Below are positions 34,718 to 42,329 of a DNA stretch of 55,790 bases, piece after piece. A program made the translations under genes and the position numbers. The notes under the pieces were generated by a model, which was not told where the DNA came from, did not search any database, and worked only from the letters and a program-made list of their open reading frames with translations. Source of the DNA: a bacterium. Lineage in GTDB: Bacteria; Vulcanimicrobiota; Xenobia; Xenobiales; JADMJV01. The stretch spans positions 1 through 55,790 of the forward strand of contig JAFEBA010000046.1 in assembly GCA_018266105.1 (NCBI GenBank). The letters are read 5' to 3'. How positions within the stretch are numbered: the stretch's first letter is position 1; each line of letters starts with the position of its first letter.

Positions 34718-35290
34718 ATGAAGAGACCTGTTCTTTTATTGCTGTCGGCTATCGCCGTTTGTTTCGCTTGCTATCGGGAGAGGCCGGGGGAGTTGCATCT
34801 GATGATGGGTTCGGCCGACCCTTCACTGGCGGCCTTTTTTCGCGGACGGGGGGCGCATTTTCGGCCTCATTCGCGCGGTTTTGATTTGGCCAGCGACCGG
34901 GTGAGCTTTGATTGTTTGTTTGACCTGATGCAGTTTCACCGGCGGGCCGCCGATTTGTGTTTAGCGAACGTACTGCGGGCCCAGCCTCAGGATGGCCCGG
35001 AGCCTTATCGGCGTCGAATTGCTGAGATGGGGAACGATGGTCAGTATCGTGAACGGGAATCGAAGGGTGATTTGCCCTGGGTCTATGATCCGACCAATCC
35101 TCGCGCCTGTCAGGATGGCGTTCACAAGGGTTACGTGGCCAGGTCGAACGTAAATCCGATGGCGGAACTGGCTGCGGGGCAGCAGCATATGCGCCTGGCG
35201 GCCGCCTATCAGACGGCTTTGGAAAAACTGGGCGCGCAGCATCCGGATTGGGTCGTCATTCCTTCGGAGCCCTGGCACGAGTCGGAATAG
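34718..35290 (+). CDS. Exported protein resembling the flagellar rod protein FlgC
   Basis: A 190-residue protein with a signal peptide (1-18, ending in Cys18, possibly a lipoprotein although the lipobox is poor). Two segments resemble the conserved ends of FlgC. Residues ~70-100 (ADLCLANVLRAQPQDGPEPY, then RRR) recall the N-terminal ...NIANANTTRTPEGGPYRRK region. Residues 123-172 (YDPTNPRACQDG, then YVARSNVNPMAEL and AAAYQTALEK) recall the C-terminal YDP.HPDA..DGYV..PNVN..EEM...RAYEAN region. True FlgC has no signal peptide and is exported by the flagellar system. No flagellar genes are nearby. This looks like a reused rod protein. Confidence 0.55.
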   Translation: MKRPVLLLLSAIAVCFACYRERPGELHLMMGSADPSLAAFFRGRGAHFRPHSRGFDLASDRVSFDCLFDLMQFHRRAADLCLANVLRAQPQDGPEPYRRRIAEMGNDGQYRERESKGDLPWVYDPTNPRACQDGVHKGYVARSNVNPMAELAAGQQHMRLAAAYQTALEKLGAQHPDWVVIPSEPWHESE

Positions 35291-35295
35291 GCGAA

Positions 35296-35328
35296 AAAGA
35301 GCCTGGCCGTCAGGCCAGACTCTTTCTT
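35296..35328. terminator. Bidirectional rho-independent terminator
   Basis: AAAGAG and CTCTTT with inner arms CTGGCC and GGCCAG around a GTCA loop (35296-35325). A T-rich tail follows on the plus strand (TTTCTT), and a T-run (CTCTTTTTC) is present on the minus strand. It serves both convergent genes at 34718-35290 and 35351-36106. Confidence 0.8.
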
Positions 35329-35350
35329 GGGGCGCCCGGGCTAGCGAACT

Positions 35351-36106
35351 TTAGCCGGCTACAATGGAGCTTTCCGTCATCGGTTTGCGACCCTGATAGG
35401 CTTCCTGCATGGCCAGACCGGTCATCTGGTCCAGACCTTTGCGCAACGTCGGTTCGAAAGCAACGGCGTTCAACACCAGGCCGCTGATGAGGGCCTCGGA
35501 TTGTTGGGCGTTGAGGCCTTCTTCGCTCAAGGTGCCTTGAAGCTTCTCGATTTCGCTGGAGTTGACCCGGAAGGCCGAGGCAATTTTAGTGGTGTTGGCG
35601 ACCCGCGCCAGGTCGCTTTCAGACGGTTTGGCTTCCTTGCAGTCTTTGGCGGCTTCCTTAAGAAGGCTGGTCAGATCCTGGCCCATTTGCTCAGCCAGGT
35701 GGTTCAAGGAGGGAGCCAGATTCAGTTGGCCATTTTCGACCGCACTTTGACCCAGCGGCTTCTCGTTGCTCATCAGAATCCGCATCACACCATCCAGCCC
35801 GACCGCGGCGCAGGGGTCCATGGCCAGGGCGGTCACGACCATCATATTGGCGTAGCCTTGGGCCACCTCCGGGCTGACTCCAGCCGTGGTCAGGTCGCCT
35901 TTGAGTTCGTTCATATCCGTACTTTTTACGCGAAGCAGGGCGGCCATGTCGGTCGAACCCTTCACTTCGGGGGACTGGGTGAAGGCTTCGGCCGGCACTT
36001 GAGCCAGTTCCGAGGCGGTGCCCTTGATCAGCTGGTCGTAAGACATGCCTTCGCGCTGGGCCAGGCGGCCGACAAAGGGTTTGAGTGCGATCTGATTGCA
36101 ATTCAC
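35351..36106 (-). CDS. Hypothetical protein made of two tandem ~125-residue repeats
   Basis: A 251-residue soluble helical protein of unknown function. The whole chain is an internal duplication: residues ~7-126 and ~129-251 align over their full length. Examples are LLRVKSTDMNELKGDL against AFRVNSSEIEKLQGTL, GLDGVMRILM against GLDQMTGLAM, and the ends KPLGQSAVENG and KPMTESSIVAG. Identity is low enough for an old duplication. No signal or metal motif is seen. GTG 36106 follows AGAGGAAG, a good Shine-Dalgarno sequence. It stands alone, ending at the bidirectional terminator. Confidence 0.65.
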   Translation of the reverse strand: MNCNQIALKPFVGRLAQREGMSYDQLIKGTASELAQVPAEAFTQSPEVKGSTDMAALLRVKSTDMNELKGDLTTAGVSPEVAQGYANMMVVTALAMDPCAAVGLDGVMRILMSNEKPLGQSAVENGQLNLAPSLNHLAEQMGQDLTSLLKEAAKDCKEAKPSESDLARVANTTKIASAFRVNSSEIEKLQGTLSEEGLNAQQSEALISGLVLNAVAFEPTLRKGLDQMTGLAMQEAYQGRKPMTESSIVAG

Positions 36107-36204
36107 GGTAACGCTTCCTCTGGTTCTTTTTGTTTATCTCTTGGCGAGGGTAGCGCCGAGGAATGAAAAAAGCCTGAAGTCGCCTGAGGAGCGGGCCGGT
36201 GGGC

Positions 36205-36792
36205 TTAAAGCCGGACCGCGGTATAGGCTGCTCGAGCAAACTCCACCCTGGCCTCGCTAAATTCAACCAGGGGCGGGTTGCTTCGCACAAAGTCGCGGGC
36301 TGGTCCAATCACCAGTGCAGCCAGAACCGAGGGGCTGAGTCGACGTGCCTGACCGTTTTTGACCCAAGGTTCAAGCCAGGCGAGCACTTCGAGATGAAAA
36401 AGTCTCTGCTGCTCAGCGATTTCGGCGATGTGGCGGGCCAGCAGTTCGCTATTCATCACCTTCCAAACGAAGGCCCCCTGACGGGGATGTTGGGCGAACC
36501 AATCCAAATATGCGTGAAGCATTCCTTGCAGCCCCTCCTGCAGGTCGTCGCCCAGGCGGGATCGGATTCCATCGTGAATCTCCTGAATGGCTTGGGAATA
36601 AAGGGCAACCGCTACCGCTTCTTTGCTCTCAAAGTGGTGATAAAACGAACTTCGACTGATTTCACAGGCCGCGCAGAGATGGTTCAGAGTCGTCCCGGTC
36701 AGACCCCTGTTCAAAAAAAGCTCCAGAGCGGTTTGCAAAATCTTGTTCCGTTTTTCTGGAGTGGCTCGATTTTGACTTCCTTGTTTTCGCAT
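36205..36792 (-). CDS. TetR-family repressor
   Basis: A 195-residue regulator with an N-terminal helix-turn-helix (residues ~12-58: KILQTALELFLNRGLTGTTL, then CEISRSSFYHHFESKEAV) and a helical ligand-binding domain. It overlaps the end of the upstream hydrolase gene by 131 bases and is presumably co-transcribed with it. The 15-bp palindrome in the hydrolase promoter is its likely binding site, giving autoregulation. ATG 36792 is preferred over TTG 36798. Confidence 0.88.
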   Translation of the reverse strand: MRKQGSQNRATPEKRNKILQTALELFLNRGLTGTTLNHLCAACEISRSSFYHHFESKEAVAVALYSQAIQEIHDGIRSRLGDDLQEGLQGMLHAYLDWFAQHPRQGAFVWKVMNSELLARHIAEIAEQQRLFHLEVLAWLEPWVKNGQARRLSPSVLAALVIGPARDFVRSNPPLVEFSEARVEFARAAYTAVRL

Positions 36793-37627
36793 GCGCAAAG
36801 AACCCTATCAATCGTTCCCAGAGCGCTTCGCAGCCGCCTCGAAAAAACCCGTGATGTCCCACCGACTGGAGTCCAAGCTCCGCGGGTGTGAACATGTCAA
36901 AAGTAACCTGTGCATTAGGGTAAAAGCTCATCATTTGAGGGATGGTCGACCTGTTTGCGATCGGATCATCAGTAAAACCGACAGCCCACCAGGGCTGGCG
37001 CACGGCAGCCAGGCGCTCCAGCCGTTGCCGGCCCAAATACTTCCCAAAATAGTCCTTGGAACGGCACCAGAGCGACCACTGACGAGCCACTCCAGCCGGC
37101 AGATCCTGACCCTGACGGATTGCGCGAGCCGGAGCATATCCCAGCAGGGCAATGGTCACAGGCATGTAGATATACCAGATAAAGAAACAAAACCAGCGAA
37201 AAGGACGCAGCATTCTCCACCAGATCCCGACCCCGGTGCCAACCGAGGCAATGGCGTCGGCCCTCTCAATGCCCTCGACCAGGCCAGGCAACTGACCGCC
37301 CAGGCTATGTCCCAGCCAGTAATGGGGAAGCCCCTTGGCTCGCTCCTCAAGTTCCGCCCAGGCAGCCGTCATATCTCGCTCGGCCCACATCACTTTGTCA
37401 GCTTCAAAGCCGGCCAGCGAACCGCGCCTGGAGTCTCCAATGCCGCGGTAGTCATAAGTCATGACGTGCAGCCCGCGCTGGCTCAGGAACTCAGCCAGGC
37501 GAGCATAAAATTGCCGGCGGATTCCGGTGCCCGCACTGATAAGCACAGCGCCCCAAGGGCCCTCGGCAGGAAACCAGCTTCCGGCCAGCTGGTAGCCGTC
37601 GGTGGAGTCGAACGTAAAGTTCTGCAT
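36662..37627 (-). CDS. Alpha/beta hydrolase (serine aminopeptidase-like, YheT/lysophospholipase type)
   Basis: A 321-residue hydrolase. The core begins with FTFDSTDGYQLAGSWFPAEG; the nucleophile elbow is GHSLGG (around residue 105), preceded by YDYRGIGDS, and the His near 286 (VGHHGFF) and an Asp (FTDDPIA) complete the likely triad. Residues ~125-160 add a hydrophobic lid (FFIWYIYMPVTIALL) that may contact membrane lipids. The C-terminal ~45 residues run 131 bases into the TetR gene, unusual for this family, which normally ends near residue 280-285. ATG 37627 lies at the predicted transcription start, so the message appears leaderless. Confidence 0.8.
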   Translation of the reverse strand: MQNFTFDSTDGYQLAGSWFPAEGPWGAVLISAGTGIRRQFYARLAEFLSQRGLHVMTYDYRGIGDSRRGSLAGFEADKVMWAERDMTAAWAELEERAKGLPHYWLGHSLGGQLPGLVEGIERADAIASVGTGVGIWWRMLRPFRWFCFFIWYIYMPVTIALLGYAPARAIRQGQDLPAGVARQWSLWCRSKDYFGKYLGRQRLERLAAVRQPWWAVGFTDDPIANRSTIPQMMSFYPNAQVTFDMFTPAELGLQSVGHHGFFRGGCEALWERLIGFFAHAKTRKSKSSHSRKTEQDFANRSGAFFEQGSDRDDSEPSLRGL

Positions 37628-37634
37628 GGGTGAT

Positions 37635-37663
37635 AGTATATTTTGGACTGTCAGTCCAGTCAA
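37635..37663 (-). promoter_or_regulatory. Sigma-70 promoter with TetR operator in the spacer
   Basis: On the minus strand TTGACT (37663-37658) and TATACT (37640-37635) are separated by exactly 17 bases. A perfect 15-bp palindrome, TGGACTG-T-CAGTCCA (37644-37658), fills nearly all of the spacer and touches the -35 element. RNA polymerase binding and repressor binding would exclude each other. Transcription is expected at about 37628, one base before the ATG of the hydrolase. Confidence 0.8.
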
Positions 37664-37713
37664 TGTTGAGGGTTGTGAATAGACTGTTTTGTTGTACAAA
37701 TTTGCCACGGACC

Positions 37714-37745
37714 TTGCAGTCTGTCCGGGAAAAGTGATACAAAAG
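37714..37745 (+). promoter_or_regulatory. Promoter of the GATACAAAAG type before the CWCG-repeat gene
   Basis: TTGCAG (37714-37719), a 16-base spacer, GATACA (37736-37741). The 17 bases at 37729-37745 are identical to 4135-4151, and the -35/-10 spacing is the same. An ATACAAAA repeat follows 11 bases later, as at 17868. A leader stem AACCGC/GCGGTT lies between the promoter and the gene. Confidence 0.55.
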
Positions 37746-37804
37746 CAATACAAAACCGCATTCTCAGGTTGCGGTTCACGGGCTCAAGCCCCTTAGGAGG
37801 AGCA

Positions 37805-38641
37805 GTGAATGGCTTCTGCCATTATCTAAATCGTCTTCCGGCTCGTCTGGAGCGAGCATGTCTGGCCGCGCTTTGCGCTCAGCCCCGACACCCCCACGAA
37901 TTCCCCGAGGCTGCCGTTAGAACCCTCGAAAGACTTGGGTTGGTCCAGCCTCACCTGGGCGGCTGGCGGCCGACCTGGCTCGGGTCAGGCGTCCATAACT
38001 GGCATCGCCAGCTCAAGGCCAGCCAATTTCTAGGTCTCAGCAGCCCGGCTGAGCCCAGACCCGGTGAAAACGGAGAGGAACTTGGAACCGCCTGTTACGA
38101 TTTCCGCGAGCTGCATTTCCGCCCTCGTCGGTGCTGGTGCGGCCGCCCCGCATCGGTGCATTCGGGCTGCGCGCCAACGATTGCGGAGGAGTTCTTGAGT
38201 TGGCACGAGAGCTTCAAGGATGGACCCGCCCAGCATCGGCAAGAGAGAATCCTGGCCATTGTGCTTCGATTGTCCTCGTCTCAGAGGCTGGTTCTGCCGC
38301 AGGTGAGGGACTACCCCGGTATCAAGCTTGCCGGACTGGTTGGTGGCCTGGCCGGCCTGGTGGGAACGGCCCGAGTGAAGGAGGCTGTGCAGGATCTGTT
38401 GAGACTTCGCCTGTTGCTCGAGGGCCCGGGGTTGCTGCTGAGTTGGAGGGGTCGCGGTGTGGCTTGCTACCTGGCCGAGTTGGAGCTGGCGCGCTCCTTC
38501 GGACTTCAACTCACTTCGCCCGGACCTGGTGAGAACGGCTTTGACCCCCTGCCCAAACCCTGTACTCAGTTCCGCGGTCTTCTCACTCGTCCCAGTTCTT
38601 GCTGGTGTGGCTGGAGAGTGGACCAGCATTCCAAGCTCTGA
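37805..38641 (+). CDS. Duplicated protein with two PGENG/CWC metal-binding-like motifs
   Basis: A 278-residue protein without recognised family, built from two copies of a unit. Each has a helical, winged-helix-like part (~10-85 and ~145-240), the exact string PGENG (86-90 and 241-245), then a Cys, 12 residues, CWCG, and a His seven residues after the last Cys (C97, C110, C112, H119; C253, C266, C268, H275). The matching spacing argues for two zinc sites. Nucleic-acid or regulatory function is plausible but unproven. The GTG start follows AGGAGGAG by two bases; an overlapping ATG four bases later gives only six codons. Confidence 0.62.
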   Translation: MNGFCHYLNRLPARLERACLAALCAQPRHPHEFPEAAVRTLERLGLVQPHLGGWRPTWLGSGVHNWHRQLKASQFLGLSSPAEPRPGENGEELGTACYDFRELHFRPRRCWCGRPASVHSGCAPTIAEEFLSWHESFKDGPAQHRQERILAIVLRLSSSQRLVLPQVRDYPGIKLAGLVGGLAGLVGTARVKEAVQDLLRLRLLLEGPGLLLSWRGRGVACYLAELELARSFGLQLTSPGPGENGFDPLPKPCTQFRGLLTRPSSCWCGWRVDQHSKL

Positions 38642-38708
38642 CGAAAGCTCTTAGACAAAAGTTATATTTTTCTTGGACACGGGACTTTGGTCTCTGGTGG
38701 GCTTTCCG

Positions 38709-38720
38709 TAACACTTGTTA
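38709..38720. promoter_or_regulatory. Palindrome upstream of the efflux operon
   Basis: TAACA-CT-TGTTA, a perfect 12-bp inverted repeat 12 bases before the tolC-like ATG. The operon ends in a TetR gene, so this is a candidate operator. Confidence 0.45.
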
Positions 38721-38731
38721 TGTAAAAAGCT

Positions 38732-40021
38732 ATGAAACGATGCCTGCTCTTAGTGGCCCTTTCTGTGCCGGCGTGGACCCAGCCATTAACGGTGGATGAA
38801 GTTGCTCAGCGGGCCGTTCGCGAGAGCCTGGTGGTAAAGGAATATGCCGCCCGAATTCGCGGCGACCAGGCTCAGCTCGAGGAAGTGGAGGCCCAGGCCA
38901 ACCCGACCCTGCAGTTCAACACGAGCTATAACCATCTCACCCCGACCAACTCCTTCGCGGCCGGACCCACCGTCATTCGTACCACCGTGCCCGACAACTA
39001 CTCCCTGGGGTTGAGCCTGCGTCAGCTTATCAGCGATTTTGGCAGACTGGAGAGCTCGGCCGAAGCCTCCCGTTTGCAGCGTCAGGTCACCCGTCTGCAA
39101 TACCAGGACCAGCAAGATCGGGTCTTTGAGGAGTCCAAAGTCGACTTCCATCAAGCCGCTCTGGCCCAGGAGCTCTTGCAGGTGGCCCAGGACTCGGTCA
39201 AGGCGCGCCAGGCCGCTTTGGACCAGGCCCGTTCGCAGTACAAGGTGGGAGTGGTGTCGCGTTATGATACTTTGCGAGCTGCCACCGCCCTGGCCGAAGC
39301 CAGACAGCAGTTGGTCGAAGCGGAGAGCCAGCAACGCCAGAGTCTAATTCGCCTCTGCTCTCGGCTGAATCTCGACCCCGACGGTCCGGTGGCCTTGGAG
39401 CTGAACCTGTCCGAACCAGCCCAACCTGCCGTCCGCCCTGCGCTGCCCCAGGGCGGTGAGCAGAGCAGCCGGAGAGATCTGCAGGCGGCCTGGTGGGCTG
39501 TCAGCCAGGCCCGGGCCCAGCTGGAATCGGCTTATCACTACAATGGTCCGCGCTTGGACCTGCAGAGTGATTACGCCTATCGCAACGCCACCGCCATCCA
39601 GACTTCACAGTATTGGAGCATCGGTCTGCAGCTCAGTGCTCCCCTCTACGACGGGGGCATCCGTCAGTCTCGAGTGGCACAGTCCCAGGCTTTGGTGGAA
39701 CGGTTGCAGGCAAACTATGAGGAGCAACTGCGCCTGGCCGGCGTTGAGGCACGCACTCGTTGGGAGGAGGTCGCTTCCACTTGGCACGAGATCGAGCAAG
39801 CCCGCGCGGCCGTGGAGAGTGCTCGGGAAGCGGCCCGGGTCAGCCGCGTGCGCTATCGCAATGGCCTCAATACAAATGTTGAGTTACTCGACGCTGAAGC
39901 CAGTCTGAGCGACAGCGAGGGACGTTGGCGGCGCGCCCGACGAAACCATCAGATCGCTTTGATTCATTGGGCCCGGGCAGCGGGCGCCGTTCACGCCGTT
40001 CAGGAGGAAGTGGAGAAATGA
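38732..40021 (+). CDS. TolC-type outer-membrane efflux protein
   Basis: A 429-residue outer-membrane channel. A signal peptide (1-17) is followed by two repeats of the OEP fold with long Gln/Ala-rich coiled coils (for example VEAQANPTLQFNTSYNHLTP and later LESAYHYNGPRLDLQSDYAY). TolC-type trimers form the exit duct of tripartite pumps. Length is normal. The stop overlaps the start of the adaptor gene (ATGA). Confidence 0.9.
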   Translation: MKRCLLLVALSVPAWTQPLTVDEVAQRAVRESLVVKEYAARIRGDQAQLEEVEAQANPTLQFNTSYNHLTPTNSFAAGPTVIRTTVPDNYSLGLSLRQLISDFGRLESSAEASRLQRQVTRLQYQDQQDRVFEESKVDFHQAALAQELLQVAQDSVKARQAALDQARSQYKVGVVSRYDTLRAATALAEARQQLVEAESQQRQSLIRLCSRLNLDPDGPVALELNLSEPAQPAVRPALPQGGEQSSRRDLQAAWWAVSQARAQLESAYHYNGPRLDLQSDYAYRNATAIQTSQYWSIGLQLSAPLYDGGIRQSRVAQSQALVERLQANYEEQLRLAGVEARTRWEEVASTWHEIEQARAAVESAREAARVSRVRYRNGLNTNVELLDAEASLSDSEGRWRRARRNHQIALIHWARAAGAVHAVQEEVEK

Positions 40022-41175
40022 AGTCTAGCTTTTATCGAGGTCAGGGCCACCTGCTGTTGGCGCTCTGGCTACAAGGATGCGCGGCCGTGGCCAGTTCCAG
40101 CCCGACGCCCAGCCCTAGCGTTGAGTCCCCCCCGAGTCCTGCCCTCACTCCCGCCGCAGCCCTCACCTGCCTGGCTCATCTGGAGCCGGAGGGCCGCTTG
40201 ATCTCCCTGCGGGTGGCCTCCTCGCTGGCCCAGGAGCCGGTCGAACGCTGGCTGGTGGAGGAAGGCGCCCCGGTGCGCCGCGGCCAGGTGCTGGCCGTGC
40301 TCTCGGCCAGGGGCCGCTTGCAGAAAGACGTGGAGCTGGCCCAGGCCGACGTACTCGTGGCTCAGGCTCGCCTGGACCAAGTTCTGGCCGGCCCCAAGCG
40401 AGGCGAGCTTGGAGCTCAGGGCTTCGATATTCGACGCATCGAGCGAGATCGGATCAGTTTCCTGGGTGTGCAAAAGCAGGTCATTGCCAGAGCTGAAGCC
40501 GACCTGCGCCTTCAGCAAAGGGAATACAAGCGCTATCAAGCTCTCTATCAAGACGGGGCGGCCCCGGCCAGCCAGCTGGATCAGAAGCGCTTCGCCCTGG
40601 AAAGCGCCCGAACCCAGGTGAACCAGGCCCGTCAGGAATTGGAGAGGCAGCAGTTGGTGCTATCAGCCCAGGCCGCTCAGTCTCGTCAGCAGTATCAGCG
40701 CATCGAGGAGGTTCGACCCACCGATGTGGCTCTGGCTCGGGCCGAGATCGAAAGCGCCCAGCGGAAGCTGGAGCGGGCTCGTGTGCTGGCTGAAGAATGC
40801 CTGGTTCGGGCTCCCCAAGACGGCGTGATTTTGAGAATTCTTAGTCGGGCGGGGGAGCCGGCCGGGAGTGCGGGCCTGGCCCAGATTGGCCAGACCCGGC
40901 GCATGGTGGCGGTGGCCGAAGTTTATGACAGCCAAATCGGTTTGGTTCGCATGGGGCAGTCGGCTGATCTAAGCGGCCGGGCTTTCCCCGGCAAGACTCT
41001 GCGCGGCCGGGTGGTTGAAATCGGGCGCACGGTACTCAAACAAAGCGTTTACAGCGGCGAGCCTGGAGAAAACTTCGATCGTCGCATTATCGAAGTGAGG
41101 CTCAAGCTGGATGAAAGCTCAAGCCAGATTGCCAGCCGCCTCAGCAATCTGGAAGTGGAAGCTCGCTTTCGTTGA
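40018..41175 (+). CDS. devB: Periplasmic adaptor of the HlyD/DevB family
   Basis: A 385-residue membrane-fusion protein. It has an N-terminal lipoprotein-like signal (LLLALWLQGCAAV, Cys at residue ~19), a Pro/Ser-rich spacer, a biotinyl-lipoyl half (EEGAPVRRGQVLAVL), a long coiled coil (~100-235) and the second lipoyl half and barrel (VRAPQDGVILRIL, then RVVEIGRTVLKQ). It links TolC to the DevC permease. The lipid anchor is unlike many DevB proteins, which use a membrane helix. Overlaps are 4 bases on both sides. Confidence 0.87.
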   Translation: MKSSFYRGQGHLLLALWLQGCAAVASSSPTPSPSVESPPSPALTPAAALTCLAHLEPEGRLISLRVASSLAQEPVERWLVEEGAPVRRGQVLAVLSARGRLQKDVELAQADVLVAQARLDQVLAGPKRGELGAQGFDIRRIERDRISFLGVQKQVIARAEADLRLQQREYKRYQALYQDGAAPASQLDQKRFALESARTQVNQARQELERQQLVLSAQAAQSRQQYQRIEEVRPTDVALARAEIESAQRKLERARVLAEECLVRAPQDGVILRILSRAGEPAGSAGLAQIGQTRRMVAVAEVYDSQIGLVRMGQSADLSGRAFPGKTLRGRVVEIGRTVLKQSVYSGEPGENFDRRIIEVRLKLDESSSQIASRLSNLEVEARFR

Positions 41176-42323
41176 GATACCGTACCCTGTTGGCCTGGCA
41201 TTTGCTTTGGAAGCAGAAACTTCGACTGCTGGTGGCCGTCTCAGGCATTGCCTTCGCAAACATGCTGATCTTCATTCAGCTGGGTTTTCAAGGCGCTCTC
41301 TTCGACAGTAACTGCCGACTGCAGCTGGCCCTTGATGCTGACCTGGTGGTCCTGAACAGGCTCTTTGCCACAGTCAGCTCTCCTTACGACTTTCCTCGCG
41401 ACAAACTCTTGATGTGCTTGAAAGACCCGGCGGTGCGCGCAGTCGCACCGCTCTATTTGCGCAATGCAGAGTGGAAGAATCCGGTCGATCGCAGCAAGCG
41501 CAGACTGTTGGTCATCGGTCAAGAGCCCGACAACCCTGCCTTTCGGGCCCAACTCTGCGAGCGCTCGCCCCTGCTGCTCCGCGATCTTCGTACCGTATTC
41601 TTTGACCGAAACTCTCGGCCGGAATTTGGGCCGATCGCCCGCTTAATGGCCGACGGACCGATTGAAAGCGAAGCGGACAATCACCGCGTGCGCGTGATTG
41701 GACTTTTTCGCCTGGGGGCCAGCTTTGCGGCCGATGGCAACGTGCTTTGTAGTTCCTCCACCTACCTGGACATTTTTCCCAATCAAAGTTCCCATCAGAT
41801 CCAGGTCGGGGTGATTCGCCTGCATGATTCTGGGCAGGCGGTTGCCTGTCGGGACCGGTTGCAGCAACTGCTGGGTCCCGATCAGCTGGTCCTGACACAG
41901 GCTGATTTTGCCGAACGGGAGCGTCAGTACTGGCGTACAAGCACCAGTATCGGCTTCATCTTTGGCCTGGGAGTCGTGATTGGCTTTATCGTCGGAGTGG
42001 TGATTGTCTATCAGGTGCTTTCCTCCGACGTCAACGATCATCTGGCCGAATATGCCACCTTGAAGGCGATGGGCTACAGCGATTTCTACCTGCTGGGCGT
42101 CTTCGCCCAGGAGTCCCTGTTTCTGGCCATTCTCGGCTTTATTCCGGGGATCTCGATTGCTCTGGCCATCTATCACAAGGCGGCCCAGGCCACCACCTTG
42201 CCTCTGGCCATGAACGAACAAAGGGCCCTGGGCGTTTTTCTGGCCACCCTGGCCATGTGCTTTCTTTCTGGTTTTGTGGCCTCATTTAAATTACGTTCGG
42301 CTGATCCGGCCGAGATCTTCTGA
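41172..42323 (+). CDS. devC: ABC transporter permease, DevC family
   Basis: A 383-residue permease of the MacB/FtsX type. The first membrane helix (~15-38) has the DevC signature WHLLWKQKLRLLVAVSGIAFA; a periplasmic domain of ~200 residues follows, then three helices (~257-285, ~305-330 and ~348-370). The TTG start sits in the stop of the adaptor gene (TTGA). In cyanobacteria DevBCA with TolC exports heterocyst glycolipids; elsewhere the cargo is usually unknown. Confidence 0.88.
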   Translation: MRYRTLLAWHLLWKQKLRLLVAVSGIAFANMLIFIQLGFQGALFDSNCRLQLALDADLVVLNRLFATVSSPYDFPRDKLLMCLKDPAVRAVAPLYLRNAEWKNPVDRSKRRLLVIGQEPDNPAFRAQLCERSPLLLRDLRTVFFDRNSRPEFGPIARLMADGPIESEADNHRVRVIGLFRLGASFAADGNVLCSSSTYLDIFPNQSSHQIQVGVIRLHDSGQAVACRDRLQQLLGPDQLVLTQADFAERERQYWRTSTSIGFIFGLGVVIGFIVGVVIVYQVLSSDVNDHLAEYATLKAMGYSDFYLLGVFAQESLFLAILGFIPGISIALAIYHKAAQATTLPLAMNEQRALGVFLATLAMCFLSGFVASFKLRSADPAEIF

Positions 42324-42329
42324 GGGTTT

